Below are positions 26,332-35,296 of a DNA stretch of 64,000 bases, one piece after another. The notes beneath the pieces are model-generated. The model was given only the letters and a program-made list of their open reading frames with translations. It was not told where the DNA came from and made no database searches. Numbering within the stretch: the first letter of the stretch is position 1; each line of letters opens with the position of its first letter. The position numbers were made by a program, and so were the translations under genes. The DNA lies in contig NZ_OZ186815.1 in NCBI RefSeq assembly GCF_964273065.1, forward strand, positions 1,178,001 through 1,242,000. Direction: 5' to 3'. This DNA is from Nocardiopsis dassonvillei_B (GTDB lineage Bacteria; Actinomycetota; Actinomycetes; Streptosporangiales; Streptosporangiaceae).

Positions 26332-26939
26332 GTGGGTCTCGCTTTCCGCAGGTGTGGTGAGGGTGTGCGGTCAGCATATTGGGGGGACGCGGAAAAGGCC
26401 CGAGCCACCCTTCGGACCGGCTCCGTCCCGTCGGCGGCGAGCTCGGAAGACCGTTGTCTACTGGATGTTCGGGCCTTTTCCGGGTCCAACCCCCCGCCCG
26501 GTCGCGGTACTCCGCCCTTCACCCGATCCCGGCTGCACCTGGCGCGTGATGCAGCGTCCGATCGGACGAGTGGGGGCCGCACAACCGGTCCGTCCAGTGC
26601 TGGACTGGTCGTTAGGTTACCCAGACTCCCCAACCGGATGCCTCAACCCGGCCGCCGTGTCGTGGCGGCCCCGCCGAGTGTCCGATGGGGAGGAAGTGGT
26701 GAACCGTCGGACAGGCTAACGCACCTGGGGCCGCCATGCCAGTCGAGCACTCCGGGTTTCAGTCCGACCGCAATCAGATCGAGTTCGCTCCGACTCTGGA
26801 CTTTTCAATCAGATTCCTGTCTCATATGATCAGCAAAACGGTCCGGTTCGATCAAGTTCAGCGCGAACCGGTCCGGGTGACCCGGGTCTACGGCCACGAG
26901 ATCCCCGTCACCCCCGACCCGATGCAGCGGAGACAGAAC
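26332..26939. other. Long intergenic region upstream of msiK
   Basis: About 600 bp between divergent lnt and msiK. No convincing gene is seen on either strand. It holds a 14-bp palindrome CGTCCGATCGGACG (about 26553-26566) and, near the right end, the promoter candidate annotated at 26802-26830, which would give msiK a 5' leader of about 100 nt. Confidence 0.5.
26802..26830 (+). promoter_or_regulatory. Candidate promoter of msiK
   Basis: TTTTCA (26802-26807) and TATGAT (26825-26830) are separated by 17 bp, in a local AT-rich stretch about 110 bp before the msiK start. They match the -35 and -10 consensus at 4 and 5 of 6 positions. Confidence 0.5.
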
Positions 26940-28151
<1,212 letters not shown>

Positions 28152-28239
28152 CGGAGGACGGCGTCCTCGGGGGTGCCGACTCCCGAGGCGACCGGGCGGC
28201 CGCCCACCGCGGCCGCCCGCGCCTGGCACCCCCTCCCCC

Positions 28240-28268
28240 GCGGCGCCCCGCTCCGAGCGGGGCGCCGC
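28240..28268 (+). terminator. Hairpin after msiK
   Basis: GCGGCGCCCCGCT (28240-28252) pairs perfectly with AGCGGGGCGCCGC (28256-28268), loop CCG, about 90 bp beyond the msiK stop. The remaining 230 bp before the next gene show no gene; a TTGACC at 28473-28478 may be part of the promoter of the peptidase operon. Confidence 0.65.
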
Positions 28269-28501
28269 CTCGCGTGGGGGTCCGCGGGCCCCGTCCCGCC
28301 CTGCCGCCGCGGGCGGCCGGACGGTACCGGCCCTCCTCACCCCCACGGGCGCCCCTTTCGCCGGTGGAAAGGGACCGTCCGAATCCCGCGGGCCGCGGTC
28401 CGTCCCCCTCCCGGCCTGCGGACCTCACCTCTGGGCAAGGTTCGTATCACCGATGAGCGAGACTGTTCTTTCTTGACCGTCGGAACGGCGGCCCGAACGA
28501 T

Positions 28502-30688
28502 GTGAGGGTGCGCAACCGAGCCCCCGGAGACGCCCCCGTCCGCGGACCCTCGTCCGCCGTGGACACCCTGCACGGCCGCCCCGTGCCCGACCCCTACCGC
28601 TGGCTGGAGTCCGCCGACGACCCCCGGACCCTGCGGTGGCTGGAGGAGCGCTCCCGCGACCACGAGCGCGAGGCCGCCGACTGGACACTGCGCGACCGGC
28701 TCGCCGCGCGCATCCGGTTCCACCTGGACGCGGACCTGTGGTCGGCGCCGGTGCACCGCCCCGGGGCGCTCCTGGCCACCGTGCGCCCCGCCGGGGCCGA
28801 GCACCCGCGGCTGGTCGCCTTCGACGGCGGAGGCGCCCCGCCGGACGCCGTGCACGCCGACCGGGCCCGGGTGGTCTACGACCCTGCGGCGGCCGACCCC
28901 ACCGGCCGCACCACCCTGGACGCCTGGGAACCCGACCCCACGGGCCGCCTGGTCGCGGTGCAGACCTCCACCGGAGGGGTGGAGCGGGGCGTCCTGCGGG
29001 TGCTGCGCGTCGCCGACGGCCGCCCGGTCGGCCCCCCGGTGCACGGGGTCCGCTACTCCCACGTGGCGTGGACGCCCCAGGGGCCGCCCGCCTTCTACTA
29101 CGTGCGGCGCGACGACGGGCACGGCGGCCGCGGGGTGTGGCTGCGGCGGGCCGCCGACGGCACCGAGGTGTTCGTGCGGTCCTGCTCCGGGCCCGGGACC
29201 GTCCCGGGGGTGCGGATCCTGGGCGGGCGCCTGCTGCTGTTCACCGAGAGCCACGGCACCGGGCACCGCACCGACTTGTGGCTGGCCGACCTGGAGGCGG
29301 GCCCGCTCCAGGCTCCGGACCTGCGGCCGGTCCAGGTGGGCGTGGAGGCCGAGACCGAGGCCGCCCTGGGCCCGGACGGGCTGCTGTACCTGCGCACGAC
29401 CCTGGACGCCCCCTGGCGGCGGATCTGCTCCGCGCGCCCCGACCGGCCCGGACCGGAGCACTGGCGGGAGGTGGTCCCCCAGCGGGAGGGGGAGACGCTG
29501 GACGCCTTCACCCCCTGCGGCGGCGCCGACTCCCCCGCGCTCCTGGTGGTGCGCACCCGGCTGGGCATCGATTCCGCCGCCGTGCACGACGCCCGCACCG
29601 GAGCCCTCGAACGCACCGTGGACCTGCCCGGCGAGGGCATGGTGAGCGACCCGGCCACCGCCCCGGACGGGGCCGTGTTCCTGGCCTACGCCGACGTCAC
29701 CGCCCAGCAGCGGGTGCTGCGCCTGGCCCCGGGCTCGTCCCGCCCGCTGCCATGGCCGGCCGGGGCCGCCGCCCCGCCGCCCGCCCCCGCGGTGGAGCGG
29801 ACCGTGCTGTGGTGCCGGTCGGCCGACGGCACCCGGGTCCCCGTCACCGTCCTGACCGCGCGCGGCACCGGCGCGGCGCGCCCGGGTGCACCGCCCCCGG
29901 ACCCGGCGCGGACCCCGCCCGCGGAGCCGCTGCCGACCCTGCTGCACGCCTACGGGGGGTTCGGCCGCCCCCGCCGGTTCGGGTTCAGCGCGACCGTGCT
30001 GGCCTGGCTGGGCCTGGGCGGGCGCTACGCGGTGGCGCACGTGCGCGGCGGCGGCGACATCGGGCGCGAGTGGCACCTGGCCGGGGCCGGGCGCGGCAAG
30101 CCGCGCGCGGTGGAGGACCTGGTCGCGGCCGCCGACGCCCTGGTCGCGGCGGGCCTGTGCGTCCGCCCGGGGCTGTGCCTTTCGGGCGGCTCGGCGGGCG
30201 GGCTGCTGGTGCTCGCCGCCGCGGCGGCCCGGCCCGACCTGTGCTCGGCGGTGATCGCGTCGGCCCCGCTGGCCGACATGGCCCGGTTCGAGCGCCTGGG
30301 CCTGGGGCGGATGTGGACCCGCGAGTTCGGGACCGCCTCCGACCCCGACGACTTCGCCGCCCTGATGTCCTACTCGCCCTACCACCGGGTGCTGGAGGAC
30401 GCGGGGCGCACGCCGGGGCCGCGGTACCCGGACGTGCTGCTCACCGGGTTCGCCGGGGACACCCGGACCGACGCCGCCCACCCGCGCAAGATGTGCGCGG
30501 CGCTGCTGGCGGCGGGCCGGTCCGAGGACGGGCGGCCACCGGCCCTGCTGCGGTACGAGCGCGACGTCGGGCACGGCCCGCGCGCGGTCGGCCGGGCGGT
30601 GGGGCTGGCCGCGGACGCGCACGCGTTCGCGGCCCACCGAACGGGGTTGTCGCCGCGCCGCCCGGCGCGGGGCCGGCCCTGGTCCTAG
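28502..30688 (+). CDS. Prolyl oligopeptidase family serine peptidase (S9)
   Basis: Prolyl oligopeptidase of 728 aa with no signal peptide, so cytosolic. The N-terminal DTLHGRPVPDPYRWLES is the family hallmark. A seven-bladed propeller occupies about residues 70-430, and the hydrolase domain follows with Ser564 in SGGSAGG, Asp653/Asp657 in GFAGDTRTD and His691 in VGHG. The start at GTG 28502 lacks a clear ribosome binding site, so it may be leaderless or begin a little further in. It lies 34 bp upstream of a 35-aa Asp/Ser-rich peptide and the JmjC gene. In this setting a leader-trimming or peptide-processing role is plausible but inferred. Confidence 0.85.
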   Translation: MRVRNRAPGDAPVRGPSSAVDTLHGRPVPDPYRWLESADDPRTLRWLEERSRDHEREAADWTLRDRLAARIRFHLDADLWSAPVHRPGALLATVRPAGAEHPRLVAFDGGGAPPDAVHADRARVVYDPAAADPTGRTTLDAWEPDPTGRLVAVQTSTGGVERGVLRVLRVADGRPVGPPVHGVRYSHVAWTPQGPPAFYYVRRDDGHGGRGVWLRRAADGTEVFVRSCSGPGTVPGVRILGGRLLLFTESHGTGHRTDLWLADLEAGPLQAPDLRPVQVGVEAETEAALGPDGLLYLRTTLDAPWRRICSARPDRPGPEHWREVVPQREGETLDAFTPCGGADSPALLVVRTRLGIDSAAVHDARTGALERTVDLPGEGMVSDPATAPDGAVFLAYADVTAQQRVLRLAPGSSRPLPWPAGAAAPPPAPAVERTVLWCRSADGTRVPVTVLTARGTGAARPGAPPPDPARTPPAEPLPTLLHAYGGFGRPRRFGFSATVLAWLGLGGRYAVAHVRGGGDIGREWHLAGAGRGKPRAVEDLVAAADALVAAGLCVRPGLCLSGGSAGGLLVLAAAAARPDLCSAVIASAPLADMARFERLGLGRMWTREFGTASDPDDFAALMSYSPYHRVLEDAGRTPGPRYPDVLLTGFAGDTRTDAAHPRKMCAALLAAGRSEDGRPPALLRYERDVGHGPRAVGRAVGLAADAHAFAAHRTGLSPRRPARGRPWS

Positions 30689-30722
30689 AGGAAACCACCA
30701 CACGGAAGGCGAGGTGCGGCGT

Positions 30723-30830
30723 ATGGACCCCATCGAGGTCGAGGTCGAGGAACTGGCCGAGGTGACCTCCCGCGACATCACCGCGGGCGGCGACAGCGAC
30801 GGTACCGACTCCAGCTCCGACTTCATCTGA
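30723..30830 (+). CDS. Candidate RiPP precursor peptide (35 aa)
   Basis: A short gene with a plausible upstream GAGG. An in-frame GTG at 30714 would add three residues. The N-terminal half (MDPIEVEVEELAEVTSRDI) is an acidic amphipathic stretch like many RiPP leaders. The C-terminal part (TAGGDSDGTDSSSDFI) is rich in Asp and Ser and ends Phe-Ile. A Gly-Gly at 22-23 could mark a cleavage site. There are no Cys, Lys or Trp, which argues against lanthipeptide, sactipeptide or amide-linked graspetide chemistry. It sits between the prolyl oligopeptidase and the JmjC oxygenase and is followed by a strong hairpin. I do not recognise its family. Confidence 0.65.
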   Translation: MDPIEVEVEELAEVTSRDITAGGDSDGTDSSSDFI

Positions 30831-30841
30831 TCCCATCCGCG

Positions 30842-30875
30842 CCCGCCCGGCCCGGCACCGTCCGGGCCGGGCGGG
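30842..30875 (+). terminator. Hairpin/attenuator between peptide gene and JmjC gene
   Basis: CCCGCCCGGCCCGG (30842-30855) pairs perfectly with CCGGGCCGGGCGGG (30862-30875), loop CACCGT, 11 bp after the peptide stop. An internal hairpin in this place would partly stop transcription or protect the upstream mRNA, giving more peptide than enzyme, as in many bacteriocin operons. Confidence 0.65.
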
Positions 30876-30903
30876 TCCCTCGTCCGAAAGGCGGGAACCC
30901 CCT

Positions 30904-32109
30904 GTGACCGAGCCCGGCCACCTGTTCAGTGAAGGGCTGTGCGCAGCCGTGGGCCGGGAGGCCCTGACCGCGCGGCTGTCGGAGGAGTTCGTGTTCGCCG
31001 ACCTGGGCGCGGACGCGGTGCGCTCCCTCGTGACGTTCGACGACCTCAACGCGCTGCTGGCGGCGTGCGCGCCCGAGCCGCCGCGGCTGCGGCTGCACCG
31101 GGACGGCTCCCCGGTCCCGGTCGACCGGTACACCGAGGTGGGCACCGCCTCCCGGGTGGCCCGCAGGGTGGTGCGGCCCGAGGCGCTGTACCGGGAGCTG
31201 CGGGCCGGGGCGAGCCTGGTGTTGGACGGGCTGGACCGGATGCACCCGCCGGTGGCGGCCGCGGCCGACGACCTGATGCGGCTGGTGCGCGAGCGCGTGC
31301 AGGCCAACATGTACCTGATCTGGGGGGAGTCGCGCGGGTTCGACACCCACTGGGACGACCACGACACGGTGATCGTCCAGGTGGAGGGGACCAAGCACTG
31401 GCAGGTCCACGGCCCCGGGTCGCGGCCGTACCCGATGAAGGACGACGTGGACCACGGCCACACGCCGCCGCGGGACGCCGACGGCGGGCTCCAGGTGGTG
31501 TGGGAGGGCGTGCTGCGGCCCGGGCAGGTGCTGCACGTGCCCCGGGGCTGGTGGCACACGGTGACCGGCACCGGCGAGGTGAGCCTGCACCTGACGTTCG
31601 GGTTCACCCGGGCGACCGGGGTGGACTGGGCGCAGGCGCTGGTGCGGCGGCTGTTCGAGGAGGAGGCGTTCCGGCGGGACCTGCCGCGGTTCGCCGACCC
31701 GGACGTGCGGCGCAAGCGCCGGCGGGAGCTGGCGGCGCGGCTGGCGGAACTGGCCGAGGAGGCCGACCTGGACGCGTTCCTGGCCGAGCGGGACGCGCGG
31801 TTCCCGCGGCGCACGTCGTTCGCGCTGCCCTGGCCGGTGGAGGAGGGCGCGCCGGGGCCCGGCGCCCGGGTGGAGTTCGTGCCGATCCTGCCGCCGCCGC
31901 TGGCCCGGGAGGGCGACAGGGTGGCGCTGTCGGTGGGCGGCCGCCGGTACCGGTTCCCCGCCGAGGTGGGCGACGTGCTGGGGGTGCTCGCCGAGCGGCG
32001 GTCGCTGACGGTGGCGGAGCTGGCCGAGGCCGCGGGCGCGGCGCCCGACCGTACCGCCGAGGTGGTGTCGGTGCTGGCCCGCCACCACCTGGTGCTCATC
32101 CGCGGCTGA
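30904..32109 (+). CDS. JmjC/cupin oxygenase with C-terminal winged-helix-like domain
   Basis: Probable Fe(II)/2-oxoglutarate oxygenase of 401 aa, starting at GTG 30904 after GAAAGGCGGG. The metal triad is His149 and Asp151 in THWDDHD with His218 in LHVPRGWWHTVTG; a Lys in VEGTKHWQVHG may bind 2-oxoglutarate. This is the ROXA/YcfD (cupin-4) class of ribosomal-protein hydroxylases. Residues about 325-401 (RYRFPAEVGDVLGVLAE, then VVSVLARHHLVLI) look like the C-terminal winged helix of that class, and also resemble a PqqD-type peptide-recognition element. The adjacent 35-aa peptide is a natural candidate substrate, which is an inference. Confidence 0.82.
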   Translation: MTEPGHLFSEGLCAAVGREALTARLSEEFVFADLGADAVRSLVTFDDLNALLAACAPEPPRLRLHRDGSPVPVDRYTEVGTASRVARRVVRPEALYRELRAGASLVLDGLDRMHPPVAAAADDLMRLVRERVQANMYLIWGESRGFDTHWDDHDTVIVQVEGTKHWQVHGPGSRPYPMKDDVDHGHTPPRDADGGLQVVWEGVLRPGQVLHVPRGWWHTVTGTGEVSLHLTFGFTRATGVDWAQALVRRLFEEEAFRRDLPRFADPDVRRKRRRELAARLAELAEEADLDAFLAERDARFPRRTSFALPWPVEEGAPGPGARVEFVPILPPPLAREGDRVALSVGGRRYRFPAEVGDVLGVLAERRSLTVAELAEAAGAAPDRTAEVVSVLARHHLVLIRG

Positions 32110-32225
32110 CCCGCGGGCTCCGGGCGGGCCCGCGGCAGCGGGGGCCGGGGCCGCGGGGCGGCGCTCCGCCCCGCGCTCCCCCGCCGGCCGCCCCGGGGCG
32201 CTCCGGGTCCGGCCGGCCCGGGCGG

Positions 32226-32280
32226 CGGGTCGGGTCGGGTCGGGTCGGGTCGGGTCGGGTCGGGTCGGGTCGGGTCGGGT
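32226..32280. repeat. Eleven perfect CGGGT tandem repeats
   Basis: The 5-bp unit CGGGT occurs eleven times without a change, 10 bp before the stop of the convergent TetR gene and 116 bp after the JmjC stop. The plus strand has GGG every five bases, an ideal G-quadruplex pattern. Copy number is likely to vary between strains. Confidence 0.95.
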
Positions 32281-32290
32281 CGGCGGCAGG

Positions 32291-33097
32291 CTACGCCCCC
32301 GTCCCGGGCGCCTTCGCGCCCTTGCCCCGGACGTAGACCTCGATGCCGTCCAGGATGCGGTTGATCCCGAAGCCGAGCTCCTCCGCGGGGCCGCCGATGC
32401 GGTCGTGCTCCTCCCCCGCCTCGTCCTCCAGGACATGCGCGTCGAGCATGCGGGCGATGGTGGGGAACTCCTCGGCGGTGACGACGCGCCGCAGGCCCCG
32501 GCTGTAGTCGCGCTCGGTCTCCACCATGGTGCCCCCCGTGGCCTGGGCGGCGCGGGTCATGTCCGCCTCGATGCGGGCGGTCTCGCGCGTGATGGCCGAG
32601 AGCAGCGTCAGCATCTGGAGCGCCTCGCCGATGTCCAGGCCCGCGGCGACCAGCTCGCGCAGGCCGGCCTCCATCCAGCGCAGGCCGTTGGGACCGCTGG
32701 GAGGGCCGGAGAGCGCGATGTTCACCGACCACGGGTGGGAGCGGGACATGTCGATGGCGCGGTAGCACCACTCCTCCAGCCCGGCGCGCCAGTCCCCGTC
32801 CTCGCGGGGACCGGGCGGGTCGGCGTCCATGGAGGCGTCGATCATGAGGGCGAGCATGTCCTCCTTGCTGTCCACGTGCCGGTACAGGGACATGGTCGTG
32901 TAGCCGAGCTCCTTGGCCACGCGCTGCATCGACACCGCCTCGATGCCCTCGGCGTCAGCGACCGCGACCGCCGCGCGGACCACGGCGTCGCGGCTGAGGC
33001 GGGGCTTGGGCCCCCGTTTGGCGGGCGCGGCGTCCAGTCCCCAGAGCAGTTCCACTTCCCGCGCCATCCGGCTCTTGGGTGCGTCCTCGGTCGTCAT
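32291..33097 (-). CDS. TetR-family repressor of the DrrAB-type exporter
   Basis: TetR-type regulator, 268 aa, divergent from an ABC exporter operon. The helix-turn-helix is near residues 35-80: SRDAVVRAAVAVADAEGIEA, then MQRVAKELGYTTMSLYRHVD. The large C-terminal helical domain should bind the inducing drug. It probably represses the exporter and itself through the inverted repeat at 33142-33156. The acidic N-terminal extension of about 25 residues is longer than usual. Confidence 0.88.
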   Translation of the reverse strand: MTTEDAPKSRMAREVELLWGLDAAPAKRGPKPRLSRDAVVRAAVAVADAEGIEAVSMQRVAKELGYTTMSLYRHVDSKEDMLALMIDASMDADPPGPREDGDWRAGLEEWCYRAIDMSRSHPWSVNIALSGPPSGPNGLRWMEAGLRELVAAGLDIGEALQMLTLLSAITRETARIEADMTRAAQATGGTMVETERDYSRGLRRVVTAEEFPTIARMLDAHVLEDEAGEEHDRIGGPAEELGFGINRILDGIEVYVRGKGAKAPGTGA

Positions 33098-33122
33098 GGG
33101 CCACCAGTCATCGGAGTCGTCG

Positions 33123-33156
33123 TTGACACCATCCTAGAACTGTGTATTACTTACAC
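33123..33156 (+). promoter_or_regulatory. Promoter and TetR operator of the exporter operon
   Basis: TTGACA (33123-33128) and TATTAC (33145-33150) with a 16-bp spacer form a good promoter for the rightward operon. GTGTA-N5-TACAC (33142-33156) overlaps the -10, so a bound repressor would block it. AGGAG follows at about 33183, upstream of the ATG at 33197. Confidence 0.65.
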
Positions 33157-33196
33157 CAATGCGTGTGCGACATAAACAGTTTAGGAGATACACGCC

Positions 33197-34165
33197 ATGT
33201 CCGAGTCACCCCCCGCGGTCCGGGCCCGCGGGTTGCGCAAGAACTACGGCGGGACCGCCGCACTGGACGGGCTCGACCTGGACGTGCCCGCCGGAACCGT
33301 GTTCGGGCTGCTGGGCCCCAACGGGGCGGGCAAGACCACCGCCGTCCGCGTGCTCGCCACCCTCCTGCGGCCCGACGCGGGGCACGCCGAGGTGGTCGGG
33401 GCCGACGTCGTGCGCGAACCCGACCGGGTGCGCGCCGCCATCGGCCTGACCGGGCAGTACGCCTCCGTCGACGAACTGCTCACCGGCCGGGAGAACCTCG
33501 TGATGTTCTCCCGCCTCTACGGCCTGGGACCGGGCGCCGCCCGCACGCGGGCCGAGGAGCTGCTGGAGCACTTCGACCTCACCGACGCCGCCGACCGCCG
33601 CTCGGACGGCTACTCCGGCGGGATGCGCCGCCGCCTGGACCTGGCCGTCAGCCTCATCCAGCGCCCGCGGGTGCTCTTCCTCGACGAGCCCACCACCGGC
33701 CTGGACCCGCGCAGCCGGCTGGGGGTGTGGGAGTCGGTGCGGGCCCTGGTCGAGGCCGGGACCACCGTCGTGCTCACCACCCAGTACCTGGAGGAGGCCG
33801 ACCGGCTCGCCGACACCGTCGCCGTCATCGACCACGGGCGCACCATCGCCGAGGGCACCCCCGACGCGCTGCGCTCCCGGGTGGGCGGCGACCGCATCGA
33901 CGTGGTCGTGCGCGACCCCGCCGACCTGTCCGCCGTGGCCGGCCTGCTGGGCGCCGCCCTGGCCGCGCCCGCCACCGTGCACCGCGAGGAGCAGCGCGTC
34001 AGCCTGCCCGCCCCCGACCGCATGGCGGCCCTCACCGGGGCCGTACGCGCCCTGGAGGGCTCGGCCCCGGCCATCGCCGACATCGGGGTGCGCAGGCCCA
34101 GCCTCGACGAGGTGTTCCTGTCCCTGACCGGACACGGCACCGACGCCTCCCGGCCCGCCGCCTGA
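33197..34165 (+). CDS. DrrA-type ABC transporter ATP-binding protein
   Basis: ATPase of a daunorubicin-resistance-like exporter, 322 aa. Walker A GLLGPNGAGKTT, Q-loop LTGQYASVDE, signature YSGGMRRRLDLA, Walker B VLFLDEPTTGLDP and H-loop LTTQYLEEADR are complete, and the C-terminal DrrA-like domain ends RRPSLDEVFLSLTG. It is paired with the following permease and controlled by the divergent TetR gene. Likely substrates are hydrophobic drugs or a secondary metabolite. Confidence 0.9.
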   Translation: MSESPPAVRARGLRKNYGGTAALDGLDLDVPAGTVFGLLGPNGAGKTTAVRVLATLLRPDAGHAEVVGADVVREPDRVRAAIGLTGQYASVDELLTGRENLVMFSRLYGLGPGAARTRAEELLEHFDLTDAADRRSDGYSGGMRRRLDLAVSLIQRPRVLFLDEPTTGLDPRSRLGVWESVRALVEAGTTVVLTTQYLEEADRLADTVAVIDHGRTIAEGTPDALRSRVGGDRIDVVVRDPADLSAVAGLLGAALAAPATVHREEQRVSLPAPDRMAALTGAVRALEGSAPAIADIGVRRPSLDEVFLSLTGHGTDASRPAA

Positions 34166-34204
34166 ACCCCCGGCCACCCGCGACCCCTTCCGGAGTGATC
34201 CACG

Positions 34205-35056
34205 ATGAACGTCCTCCCCGACGCCGCCCCCGGCACCGGGACCGCCCCGGCGGGACCGCCCGCCGCCCGCCCCGGCAAGGCCCTGTCCGACACCCTGGTC
34301 CTGACCCGCCGCAACCTCCTGCACATGGTGCGCGACCCCTTCGAGCCGGCCATCGCCCTGGTCATGCCCGTCGTGATGGTCCTGCTGTTCGGCTTCCTCT
34401 TCGACGAGGTCATGTCCGGGCACGCGGCCGGGAACTACCGCGAGTTCCTCATCCCGGCGATGCTGGCGATGGTCATGGTCTACGGCGTGGCCGGGAGCGC
34501 CTCGGGCATGGCCCGCGACGCGTCCCGCGAGGTGATGGGCCGCTTCCGGTCCATGCCCATGTCGCCGGTGTCCCTGCTCACCGCCCGCACCGCGGCCGAC
34601 ATGGTGCGCGCCTGCCTGGAGGTGGCGCTCCTGGTCCCGGTGGGCCTGCTGCTGGGCTGGCGGGCCGAGAACGGGCTCGCCGGCGCCGCGCTGGCGATCG
34701 GACTGCTGCTGTTCTTCCGGCTGTCCCTGGTGTGGCTGGGAGTGCTCATGGGATTGCTGATGCCCGACCCGGACGCGTCGAGCATGATCGTCTACCCGCT
34801 GGCCTTCCCGCTCACCATGCTCTCGACCGCCTTCCTGCCCGCGGAGGCCATGCCCTCCTGGCTGGCGCCCGTCGCCGAGTGGAACCCGCTGTCGGCGGTC
34901 GTCTCCACCCTGCGCGACCTCTTCGGCAACGCGGGCGTGCCCGCCGGATCCTGGCCCGCCGACCACGCCGGACTCCTGGCCGTGGGCCTGCCCGCCGTCC
35001 TGCTCGCCGTCTGCGCCCCGCTGGCGGCGCGCCGCTTCCGCTCCCTGAGCCGCTGA
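34205..35056 (+). CDS. DrrB-type ABC-2 permease
   Basis: Membrane partner of the preceding ATPase, 283 aa, starting 39 bp downstream. A Pro/Ala-rich cytosolic N-terminus leads to six hydrophobic segments between about residues 55 and 275. The conserved motif LTRRNLLHMVRDPFEPAIAL and the PLAFPLTMLSTAFLP loop are typical of ABC-2 exporters of the DrrB group. Together they would form an (A2B2) efflux pump in the cytoplasmic membrane. Confidence 0.88.
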   Translation: MNVLPDAAPGTGTAPAGPPAARPGKALSDTLVLTRRNLLHMVRDPFEPAIALVMPVVMVLLFGFLFDEVMSGHAAGNYREFLIPAMLAMVMVYGVAGSASGMARDASREVMGRFRSMPMSPVSLLTARTAADMVRACLEVALLVPVGLLLGWRAENGLAGAALAIGLLLFFRLSLVWLGVLMGLLMPDPDASSMIVYPLAFPLTMLSTAFLPAEAMPSWLAPVAEWNPLSAVVSTLRDLFGNAGVPAGSWPADHAGLLAVGLPAVLLAVCAPLAARRFRSLSR

Positions 35057-35296
35057 CCCGGCCGCTTCCGGCCACCGGTGGTGTGCGCACCACCGGCCGC
35101 CGGGAACCGTCTCCCCCAAGGGGAGGCGCAGCACCACCCGCGGCCGGGTGGGCGCACCCTCGTGCCCGTCCGCCGCCGCGACCAGACTCGTGGCGGACCC
35201 GCCACCGCACCACCCGGCCGGACCGGGCCCCGACCCGCGGGGCCGACGGACCCGCCCGGCCGCCGACCCGCCCCCACGACCCGAAGGAGGACCCCC

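Noticed and set aside
23857..26377. Aldo/keto reductase fused to a long upstream extension
   Set aside because: The open frame runs out of frame through lnt and fxsA. An ATG with a ribosome binding site and an operator lies at 23857.
26736..26939. N-terminal extension of msiK from ATG 26736
   Set aside because: It would translate through the likely promoter, and its residues do not resemble MsiK N-termini, which begin at the MAEIVLEGV segment.
30723..30830. Lanthipeptide, thiopeptide or graspetide precursor for the 35-aa peptide
   Set aside because: It has no Cys, Lys or Trp, and no lanthionine synthetase, YcaO or ATP-grasp gene lies nearby, so none of these classes is supported.
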